In this document: piece by piece, positions 22,001 to 34,000 of the stretch
Layout of the letters: every line of letters starts with the position of its first letter
How positions within the stretch are numbered: position 1 is the stretch's first letter
NCBI GenBank assembly: GCA_037783545.1
Contig: JBBELK010000386.1
Location: forward strand, 992,001 to 1,056,000
Direction: 5' to 3'
Length of the DNA: 64,000 bases
From: Henricia sp. BOLD:AAB3569
Taxonomy: Eukaryota > Echinodermata > Asteroidea > Spinulosida > Echinasteridae
Translations under genes and position numbers: made by a program
The notes under the pieces: model-generated
Told to the model about the DNA's origin: nothing
Database searches by the model: none
The model's input: the letters and a program-made list of their open reading frames with translations, nothing else

Positions 22001-25000
22001 CTACGATATTTGGGGCCAGGTATGACTTTTTGGTGTTACTTAACATCACATTCTTAAAGCCAATAACATGTTTTCTTCTGCACAATTTGAAGCTCCGATC
22101 AAACTCCTCAATGTCAAATTCCACTCCCATTTTTGTTCGGATGCCCGCTCTCAAATTTCAGCCACAATGGCGTTTCCTCTTTTTCAGACTACCCTCCCTT
22201 TCATGTTGATCATCCCTCGTATTACCTATCTAATTTCACACTCCTTTCTTCAGAAGCAGCGAAAAAGCCTTTCCAGCATCGATTTAATTCTGTTTTGAAC
22301 ACCAATTTGTCAACGACATTTAGTGAACAATACCGTTGACTTTCAACATCGGATATCACGACGTTTACTCACCATGTTGGGGGTGTTAAATATCGTACAT
22401 TTGACGCAGTTTTGACGTCTATTCAAGATCACGATTTTTGTATAGAACGATTGAAACTACGCGTGCCGATGACCGAAAACGAACAAATGTGATTCAAGTA
22501 ACTTGACAAATTGGGTAAAAAGGGTTTTCTGATGCGCATTCTGTAAAAACTGCAGCGTTGCAGTCTAGACAAAGTCATATGAGACCAAGACCGAGACTGG
22601 CAGTCCAAGGCCAAGACCAAGATGGCAGTCTGAGACCAAGACCGAGACTGGCAGTCCAAGGCCAAGACCAAGATGGCAGTCTGAGACCAAGACCAAGATG
22701 GCAGTCCAAGGCCAAGACCAAGATGGCAGTCTGAGACCAAGACCGAGACTGGCAGTCCAAGGCCAAGACCAAGATGGCAGTCCGAGACCAAGACCAAGAT
22801 GGCAGTCCAAGGCCAAGACCAAGATGGCAGTCTGAGACCAAGACTTGCCTTGTTCATCATCCATACTGCAGGAAAACAAATGCATGAACGTGTCCGTGTT
22901 TGGAGTGCATACATCAGCTGTAATCCGCAAAACTACCTTAAAAAAAGAGCGAAGTGTTACGCTGCATATTAAATTTCTTACTTTAAACAAAACATTTCCC
23001 CCCAAGCAAAATAGACACATCTTATATAAGTCCCTGCAACTCCCCTACACCTGTATTTCACTGTCGCGTCGATTCTTTCACGGTTTTCGAGTGTGACCCC
23101 TCTCGTTGTGACAGCGCGGGGCGCGACAGGTGATGAACGCCGGCCAGTTTTGACGCACTCGACCACAAAACATCCCCTGATGAAGTAAAATCGCGTTCGT
23201 CGTTTTCAGCTGGCCGTGTGCAACCCGATAACATTTCCCTCACCAAATTTGCAATATCCCGGAGTCTAGGGCGGCAACTTGAGAACCTAACGATGTTCCT
23301 TCGACGCGATTATTTCTTCCGCGGGATTATTTGCTTTGGAATGAGAAATGGCGCGAAGATGTCGGAAACTTGATAACTAAAGTCAACTGCCGCTAAGCAC
23401 GCCTTTGGACACGCGCGTTGGGTTCGTTTTTGTTAGGGGCCCGATTTGAATGTTGTAGCATTTTTGTGTTTCCTGACTACTTGTAAATAGAACATCTCGC
23501 TACATCATTTTAAAGCTACCCTACAATCAGTCGAGACATCCTTTAAATTTGTGTACCTTAAAATGTGTCGTTAGGCATTTAGGCAAGGCACTTTGCCATA
23601 AGCTGCCTCTCTCCACCCATGAGTACCTGCAAGGGTTGTAGCCTTTGAGTGCTGCTGGGGATGCATACTCTCAGGGCGTTGTGTCCAATGACCAGGGGTA
23701 ATACCGCTGCAAGGCGCCACCAGTATCCTGCAGGATAGATGTGCGCTAAATAAGACTACACCATCATTACTACATGTATTATACTGTAGGCTTGGGCGAT
23801 TCCAGATTTTTTTCGAAATCAATTCCGATTCCACTTGGAATCGATTCCATTTTAAAACAATTAGAAAAACAGAATCTCGTAAACCTGATACAAAATACTG
23901 CATGCCTAATTCCTAAAATGTAATTTCTGCATCCATTAACATTCAAAATTGCCGAGTACTTTCCTGGAATCGCCAAGACAATAGGAATCGATTCCGCCAA
24001 AAAACGAAATCGCAATTCCGATTCATTGGAATCGATTTCACAAATGACGAATCGCAGACATGCAAGAATTGGTCTAGACTGATCAAAATCCTTGCGGATA
24101 CGAAATATCCGACCAAAGACGTGATTATAGTAGTCTTTGAGTCTCGAACGAGACGTCATCAAACCTTAATGAAAAAAGAAAATGAATGCGGCCGTTTCCC
24201 GTCGGAGATTTCTCCGAGCGTTCTCCGTGAAATAGGAAACCGTTGCGTCAATAGCAATATCATCAATTTTCCTGATTGAGACGATGAAAAAAAAGGGAGA
24301 TGGACTTTCGCCTCTTCGCAAGATGTTAAAGGGCCCTGAAGTGATACCTTTGAACAGTTTTTGCTTCATATGAAGGATTACTCGTCTAGAAAGACATTAC
24401 CACGGTTCATTTTGATGCCCCATGAATAAAAGGTGTAATTTTTCAACTTTGAAAGTTTATTTACAGAAACTTACAGAAAGAGGGCGCTGTTTGGGGCATG
24501 TCAATTTAGGAACAAACATCAGAAAAGCAAAGAAAAATCATAAGACTTCAAACTGGAATTGTGGAAGATTGCTGCAGTTTTCAGCCTTGGTTTGCTTACA
24601 GCAGGCAACGTATAAAACGAACCTAAGCAATCATGGGTTACAAAAGTTTCAGAAGTTGGAGAAAATACCGAAATCTTTTGTGCACAGTTGAATGAGATTT
24701 TCCTGCGTTTGCCTAATGTGACATTACAACCTTGCTCATGATTATGTATATATTTGTTATCATAACAATAAAAAACCTTGATTTTAACATTTAAAACAAC
24801 TTCAAGTAGGTTTTTTAATGACTGTAAATGAATGGAGCAGATTTCATTGATAAAAATACAATTGCAGGGCCCTTTAAAGGAGCGTTTCAGATTTTTCCAG
24901 AAAATGCATTTCGTTTTAACCTAACAAACATATAATATACATCTCCAAAATACTATCCATGGGAAGAAAACATAACATTTGTAATCTCCAATTTGGATGT

Positions 25001-28000
25001 AAAAGCAAAAAGGTTGGTGTAATCACTGCACTGCTTTATGGAACCAGATAAATTAGTTTACAAAACATCGGGTGTTTTTTGACGATATCCTTGAAAATAT
25101 ACAACATTTCAGAATGGTAATGAGAAAAATATGACAAATGATATGGTATCAAAATCTCAACATCTATGGGAAAAATGAGTGGGTCAAAAATGTGAGCTGG
25201 AAACACTTCTTTAACAGAAAGGTAACTACCGTGCAGCGCCCTATCGTACGGAACTCTAGAAATGGCATCCCCAGATAGTTTATTCCAAGATAGTAACATC
25301 TTCTGTTTAAAATGTCGCCATCCCGTGATAGTTATTTCAGGAAGACAACATCTTGATTGTAGGATGACGACATTCCAAGATAATTTATAATATGATGATG
25401 ACATCATCACATATTATCACGGGATGTCGTCATCCTACATTCTGGGCTGCTTTCGAGCGCTCGTCCCTGGTGCTCCCAGGTGGTGGAAACGTTACGTCAC
25501 ACACATGCTTACACACGCTTTCGGGCGAGCACCATGGAGCACCATGGAGCACCTGGTGCCGCGCTCGAAAGCAGCCCTGGATGTCGTCTTCCTGAGATAA
25601 TTTTCATTGGATGACGCCATTTTGCGCTGAATATAATTTTCAACTCGCCAGCTCTGGATCTCAACAAGTCGAATAGCACTTCCAGAGCTCCGCGGTATAC
25701 GGAGACAGCTGTCAGTGTTTATGGGACGGTGTAGCTGTTATGTGTGCACAAAATACTTGTTCTACTACGCGCAAAAATGTCAGGGTGCTGCCTGACGCCA
25801 ACATCGATTTTACGCCGGGGTTGGGGGACGGGGAAGGGGGACAGGGGACCGTCACTTTGTGTCCTGGGGATTAAAGGTCACCTCCCCCGGGTCATTTAGG
25901 GGTTGTTCTGATGCCCTTTCACTCACTTGTCTAGGTTCTGAATGAAAAAGACTGTCTACCGATCGAAAGCTGCCTACTTCAGTACCTAGTATTGCATTCT
26001 AGGATGGCCATATTTGTTGTGGCCATGACCCAAAAACTCGTGTCTGAAGTGTATACCAACTGCATACATTTCATCGAACAGGCAATTGGCATGGCCATAT
26101 TTTTGCGGTCATGACCAGAAAATTGTTTCTGAAATAGACCCACTACTTAAAAGCCCATATATATATACATGATTTACACCGTCCGAAGATGTTAATCAAC
26201 ATTTAGGAAAAACCTTACTCAAATGGAAAATAGAATTGGTTCCAACTGTCCAATGCAATGATTCTGCCCGAGGTGATATTTTTTTACAAGAAAACGACAA
26301 TTTAAGATGAATTTATATAAATGTATGTACACTCGCATTTGTTTTTACAAGGGCGCCCTCGTGTGAACGGATTTAAGCCCCGTCAACCACAGACGCAATG
26401 TTCAGTCGTGTCCTCTGAACCATTTCGATAAAAAGAAAACTGCTAAATTAGGGAAGTGTTAGGCTATTTATGCCTTCCAAGCCTCGTTGTAGAAACGAGG
26501 CTCGAAACGCACCAGTAAAGTATAATTAACACTTAGCATGTTTCACATGAATGGCGTCTGGTGTACTGACGTACTTCCATTCACATGCACACTTAGTTGC
26601 CAAATGACCAGACTAATTTTTTGTTGATATGTAATGTTACCAGGCGCACGTACGCGGCAGGTGCGAAGTAAATACAGAATCAATGTGTAGGAGAGAATGG
26701 CATAAAGCAACCATAATGTTGGTTTCTAGGCATTGGCGTGCACCACGTAGCAACAACAGCATAGTATGTGGACGTTCTGTGCACCTCCATTTGAAAGTAA
26801 AGATTTCTGGGCGCGAGCCATAGTGCAAACATTACAACGCAAAGATAATTCTACAAACCTACCGTTTCAAACATATGTTCGGGTCATGACCGGAGAAAAT
26901 GCATCTAGAAATCCTAAAATGCCATCTTTGGTCAATTTCTTAACAGTCTCGATGAGCTTTACGATATTACGTTCCACATTGTGTACGCCATTTGACATTT
27001 CATGCCCCGGTCCTTTAGTCCGTTCATAATGCCTCGTTTTAACGTTTCCTATTGAACGCAAATGGCAGGATCCGTTTTGAAAAGAACGCCTCTGGGGAGT
27101 ATGCAGTGTAATTTCACTCCGTATAAACCCCTTTTTTTCTTTACTTTTCCCAAGGCTCAAATTATAGGGACTGAAAAGATATAAATGGAATATCCTTTCT
27201 TCAAATTAAATAAGGGATGTTTTAAAGGGACGATTTTTATTGAAGAGGATGACCGACTGCTGTTTAACGTGATATCACGTTATTATCAACTAGTAGTATA
27301 GGAGGAGCTGTTGACACCGGTGGATTGGGTGTCAGGCGTGGAGACGCCAGAGTTTGTATCGTAATGCACTAATTGTTTCCCTAACCCTCCCTCGCCTCTT
27401 ATGTGGGGACTTGGTCACGTTTTTCATGGCCCTTGGTGGGGATTTTTATACATCAGATTGTCAGCGCATATGGGGCACGCACATGTTTTTCACCCTTGGG
27501 TGGGGATTTTGTCACGATGTTTTCCCAAGGGGTGGGGAATTTGTCACTCCAAAAGTGACTGTCCCCACCTCTTAGGTTGGGGTAGCCCGGAGGAGTGGTC
27601 GGGGAAAATTGGTAGTCGCATAAGCAAAACTATAATCAGATAATCGAGTGGACCCTTGTTCATTCGCAACATTAAAATGCAATTGTAGGACCAAAGAGAT
27701 TTCTTTTGAAAATGTTTTATTTAAAAGATATCAAATGAATATGATTTTCGTTCAACTTTGTGCGACTTGTACTTTTCTGGTAACTTTTACATGTCGGTGG
27801 CCTCAAATATTTTATATACATTTTAGCTATCTGAAATATTTCTTGGCAACAACCTTTGACCTGTGTTCCCAGAATTCCAAGCGAAACCATGTGGCGTTCA
27901 ATTGGCATCCTTGGGGCGCTTCCGTAGTGTACGCCCCGTGTATATCAGTGAAAGCTACTCGAACGCACCTAATATAAACGATCACAGAGGAAAAGATCTT

Positions 28001-31000
28001 GCATGCACGTTGGAAAACTAGAGATGATAAATTATTGCCTATACAGGCAGAAAAAACGAACACTGTAATTGATCGATTCATTAAGCTCTATGCCGACTGC
28101 TCATCAAACAACGCACGGTGTTTACTCTATGTATATAGGACAGGGAAATGCACGACCCTTTCCCAATTACAAGGGGTCCACTATTAGCCAGGTAGACATG
28201 TCTCCCCTTTTATCAAAGTCAATTTGAAAGGTCATTAGATCAGGTCTGCACGGGCTGTCTTCGACACTCGGAATTGAACTCGGATGGTCGAAATTTAGCA
28301 CTTGGGGAAGCAGGCAGTTGTACTGATTTTTCAGTCCTAAAGTTGCACACGGCAATATATACACCATGTACCACCGACGTTTACAAATATTAACGAAGCG
28401 TGTCCAGATCACATTGTTGACTCCCCCGCCCCCAACATTTATCCCATGGGTGTTAAGATTTTGATACCATATCATTTGTCATATTTGTTTAATTACCATT
28501 CTGAAATTTCGCGTTCTCAATCCGTATATTTTCAAGGATATCGTGAAAACAAGTTATAGACAATGAAGTCAAATTGTCGTAATGTGGCCAATTTATTTTA
28601 CACCCACGCGAGTCACGGTTCGAGACAGATTTTGAAATGCATCTAGAACAAGCAAATAGCATGTGTATTTATCTTGGTTATACTCAATCGTCATCTATCA
28701 TGTCGTGTGGCGAAAATAGACAGTTGGACAATTGGTAAAAAATTGCTCTGCGTATACTTAGTGTTTGCTCACGACACATGCTCCGTTTATTCATTAACAT
28801 TATTGGGTTGGTTGTGCGCAGTACCAGGGGAAAATACTAACATGTTACTATTAAAATTTGATCACCGAATAATTCTGATATGTTTTAAGCTCGAAACTTT
28901 CGGCAAGATGTTAATGTTCTGTATTCCGTTTTCGCACATAAGAGATGAAACCAAGGATTCCTCAAAAGTGCCCAATGCACTGTCGCTCGCAAGCATGAGG
29001 AAACCCACGAGGAGAAGACGATGAAATAGAAACGGCCAGAGACACCGGGGAATCCCTTAGTTTGCTCTTCACGAAAGAATGCTCTGGGATCTTTAAAGTG
29101 CGTTACCTAACACACTAGACCAACAGCTTAACATCCCTTTCGAAGGATGGAGCACTATATACATAATACAAAGATTTTTAATTATTACTTTTGATACAAA
29201 CGTGGAAATGTCCACGAGTTTCGGAAATCAGGATGCAGTGAAAAACAACCTGGCTCCACCGAGATTCAAACCGCAGACCTGCTATGAAGCCAACTGGTGG
29301 TCCCGAATCACGTAGTGCAGTTGTTCCTTACCGATTGGCCATCATGTGAGCTTAGCAAGCCCTACAGAGGGATAAATCCTTCAATGAGATAACCACCCCT
29401 CCCAGAGATCACTTATGATACGACCCAAACCCCTGCTCGGCTTGCCCCATATAGTATGAATTAAAAATTATATTATTACTTTTATTAAAATCATATATGA
29501 AAATATCAGTGATACCTAAAACTACAGAACATTGGGAAAATACTGATTTTATTTTCAATTCGGGGTACCGTTTTCAAATTGGGGTACCGTGGCCGAGTGG
29601 TTATGTTCGTTCATTCGCAACACTCGGGTAAAAACTTAGTATTGTGGGTTCGACACCCAGTCGTGGTACCTGTGCCCTTGAGCAAGGCACTTAACCGCAA
29701 ATGCTTCATCCTTCGGAAGGGATTTAAAACCGTTGGCCAAGTGAGTTATGTAATAAAAGATCCCACAGCATTCTTTCGTGAGGAGTAAGGGGATTCACTG
29801 GTGTCTCTGGCTGTCGGCTGCCAATGGCACCACCCACCTATGTACCTCGATATTTAAGTGGAAGACACTTGTAAGCTTCATGCAACTCAGCCTACAAGCT
29901 GCAAAATAAGGCTTGATAAACCTATTATAATTTACAGCGCGCGTGAACATATTTATATAGAATATGCGCTATACTGAAAGTCAAAAGAAACTTAAGATTT
30001 GTTTTCCTATTTTCAGCAGAAAGGTCAAATTGGGCAGTTTACAAATAGAGAGGCACTCAAACATGTCATGCTCAATTTCAGGTTACCGATAGGTGCAATT
30101 GACATTTAGAAATATACTGAAACGCAAATGAAACTTACCACTTGTTTAAAATGTAATGAAATTGTAACAGTTCAAAATAAAACAAACCAACAATTGCTAA
30201 TTGAAACATTGGTGACTCTTGGCATCCCTGATCGAGGTCTGTCTTCTGCAGAGTTGTGGAGGGTTTCTCTGTCCACCACGGCCGATATCGTCTGGTGTGA
30301 CCAGCCAAGACGACGTGCCACCTCACGGTAGCTCAGTCCGTCTTGCAGCATGCCCAGGGCACGCTGCCGTTGATCCCCCGACAATCGTGGCATGTTGCTT
30401 GAAATGCCCATTTTGCACTGGCCCTTTTAAAGCCAACATCAAGACATCACGTGCAGCTCATTACAATCATCCCATACCCCTTGGCTAATCACTGACAGTC
30501 AAAACAGCTGTTCAACAGCTGTGCCATGAAATGACCATTGAAGGTTTAAGTGACCTTCAGACACCGTTTGGTCTGACAGTGAGGACACTATTGTCCACAA
30601 ATAAGTTCACACATTACTACACGCAGCACTGTTATTGTTGCTATTTAAAGGTTTAAAAGGTGGCAAGTTTCTTTTGCGTTTCAGATAGTTGTCGTAAGTC
30701 ACAAATGTTTTAACATAGATTCATACAAAAAGAAAAAAGAAAAAATAATCATTAATTTATTGCAGATAAGTTAATTTATACCGATATAAATTAAACCCCG
30801 TGATTTGCATAAAAAGAAAAATTTATCAGAACAAGTCGAACCGAATACGCTTGTAATATTTTATAAGCAATGATCATGGCTGCACATACTCCGGGGCAAA
30901 TTCAGTCAGCGTCCGTCCTCAGGGTGTCTAATGGGGGAATATTGACTTTAGCCCGGGCGAATTTAAGTGTCAACCAGGGACTCCAACCGTACGCATTACT

Positions 31001-34000
31001 TTGGAACCAGAGACGAGAGCACATTACGCCTACATTTTCGTGACCCAGAGGGTAGTCTTAAGAGATTAAGGGAGAGGCGGGTTAAAATCGATTTTGTACT
31101 GAGTGCAACTTCATCGTGGGAAGGTGTTGAGTAATTATATTAGGCAGCAGACGCGTTCTTAGAACGGATCAGACGGTAACGCCACTCGAATTTATCCATT
31201 GATATGGTTTAAGTGACCGAAAATTGCCGAGATCGCGACAGTACCAAGATACTGTACTTCCATTGCACGCTGTGAATTCAATTTGTCATAAACTTACGAC
31301 ACTCGGCGTTCTAAATTGTTTTCTTATTTTTCGGACAAAAGACAGATTACATGATTTGAAAACCTTTAAAAAAAAAAGGAACGACAGCATCACATAACTA
31401 AAGATTGGCAGATAAACTGCCTTGTAAAAATTACAAGTGTCTTCCACCTAAACATCGAGATACACAGGTGGGTGGTGCCATTAGCAGCCGGCGGCCAGAG
31501 ACATTGGGTAATCCCTTTATACTCTTCTCTAAAGATTGCTATGGGATCTTTAAGTGCGTTACACAACACACCGGACCAACGGCTTTACATCCCTTTCGAA
31601 GGATGGAGCAATTGTGGTTAAGTGCCTTGCTCAAGGACACATGTACCTCCCGGTCGTGGTACCTGGGCTAAATTCATACTTCCAACGTTGTCGCTCATGA
31701 GACATTTAAAAGTGTTGATTGAACACTTGTCTATTAAGGGGGAGCGTAGGTTTCTAATTTATTGTAAACTCGATACAAATGTGGACAAATTTCCATGAGT
31801 TTTGGAAATCTGGATGCAGTGACAAACAACTTGGCTCCACCGGACTCAAACTGCAGGCCTTCTGCTCAACGTGCAGATGCCCTACCAATTGAGCTATGAA
31901 GCCAACTGGTGGTCTCGAATCACGGTAGTGCAGTTGATCCTCACTGATTGGGATTGGCTATCACGTGAGCTTAACAAACTCGAAACAAACTCAACAGATT
32001 TGTTCAAAGCAAATTCTATTAGTAAATCAGGGATTGTCAATCACAAAAATCATAATCAATATTATCAATTTGTTCACTCAACATACACGCACACAAAACG
32101 ATTACCACACAAGCCCCCATCTGTCATCCAAATATGATTGATATTAAACGCTAACAACTCTTCACACAACTCCATGTACCTATCAAATTGTCGCCATTCA
32201 AAACTAAAAGCCCATTACTGTTTTGTTTCATTATTTATTGACACGATGGACAGCTTAAATCCATTCAACAGTGTTATTTTGTGGATGGGGGAGACTCGAT
32301 CGTCTGTAGTAATCAATCACAATTGAACGGTCTGAAATATTTGCGAGTTGAAGTGCATTCAACCTATAGCCATGCTTTCGGCTGTCACTCTACGCGCGTC
32401 ATTATGCCGCAACATTCCCCGGTTGCTAATGCTTTAAAAGCCGGTAAAATCCTTGCTGTTAGATTTCGAGCAAACGATTGGAGAGAACGTGATATGGCGA
32501 CGGTAAAGTCCTTGCACAGTAGACGACTCTTCAAATTCACACCGCCCGGTGTTCAAACACTTTGGGGAGGGGAAAATTACAGGTAGCAATTGTTTGCATC
32601 ATAACTTCAACAAATGGCCCAGCAGAATAAAAATGATTTTTGTTGAATTTCAGAGTTTCGTTAAGAGAATTATTTTGTTAAAGTTGTAGGGGTTTTGTGT
32701 GACATTTCACGGGACTTTGCTGGCACGTTGGTTGTCTATACCAAGACCAGGCAGTCTGAGACCAAGCCCAGGCAGTCCGAGACCAAGCCCAGGCAGTCCG
32801 AGACCAAGCCCAGGCAGTCCGAGACCAAGCCCAGGCAGTCCGAGACCAAGCCCAGGCAGCCCGAGACCGAGACCAAGACCAGACCAGACAGTCCAAGACC
32901 AGACATTCTGAGACCAAGACCAGGCATTCCAAGACCAAGACCAGGCAGTCCCAGACCAAGACTGGCAGCCTGAGACTGGCACTCCGAAACCAAGACCATG
33001 ACTCGACAGTCCAAAACCACAATCGAGGATCTCGTTTCCTTCCGGAATTAAAGTAATTTCTTTCTTAATCTGCAAAGAAGATCGCCAAATTGTAAATTTA
33101 CAATTATATCAGAAATGTGACCTGGTCCTTTATTTCTTCCATTACCGTGCAGTTAGAGTTCCAGGCGCACGGCACATTCAATTCCAAGTGTTTCCCAGAT
33201 TTCCGCCACCGCCCGTGGTACATACATTTTAAAAACTGCAAGGAGATGCACATGTCCGAAGTGAAAGCAGGGGGTTACCGGTAAGAAAATTTGCAGACAT
33301 CCGCTACGGATGTACGCCCTGTCGTTTTTAGACTTATTTCAAGTCTGAGATCGCGTATACTTCACCAATTATGGGAAGTACCCTATGCATAACTGGTACA
33401 TTATGCACGAAGTCAGACTTGAAATAAGTCTTAAAACGACAGGACCTACCCCCCGTAGTAGATGTCTGCAATTTGTCTTACCGGTGCCCCCTGGTGAAAG
33501 TGCGTTTTCTTCTATTACGTAGAATCCAATTGAATGCGCGTATAATTCAGACAATTCAAGAAAAGAAAGAGGCGTGAAGGAGTGCCCAGAAAACGCCACT
33601 TGTAATCTTAAGAGGACCACAGAATGTTGCAATTCGCCTTAGCCATGCCTTCTCGCTAATTGCTCGGCAACAAACAGACAGGGGAACGGGGAGGAAAGAA
33701 GCGTCCCCGGAAAATGAAGTGCTTTTAACGGATCCGTGACGTGAATCAGATAACGCTTGGGCTTAGCCGCGCGTGGCCCGGGGCCTAATTTAACATATAA
33801 AAGTCCGAATCAAGCTCGTTTAAGATCGTCTCGCGCGCCACTCTGAATAACTCACGATGCGTCAACCTGCAGCACGTCTAAAGAAGCATTTTGGGTAGTG
33901 ATCGTACTATCTGCAGCATTATAAACTTTTTTGTCTATTGTTGGGTTTCACTTTCTTGACAACCGGTTGTTGCTATCCGCCATTACTGTCTCCATACTAT

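Noticed and set aside
22429-23020. Long - strand frames (150-160 codons) near 22.6 kb
   Set aside because: All three frames are open only because of the 25-bp tandem repeat; peptides are Leu/Gly/Trp/Ser low complexity.
30172-30411. Active Tc1 transposase gene
   Set aside because: Only the DNA-binding N-terminus remains; the catalytic domain is absent.
32678-33075. Several 90-120-codon frames on both strands near 32.8 kb
   Set aside because: They follow from the 21-bp tandem repeat, a multiple of three.
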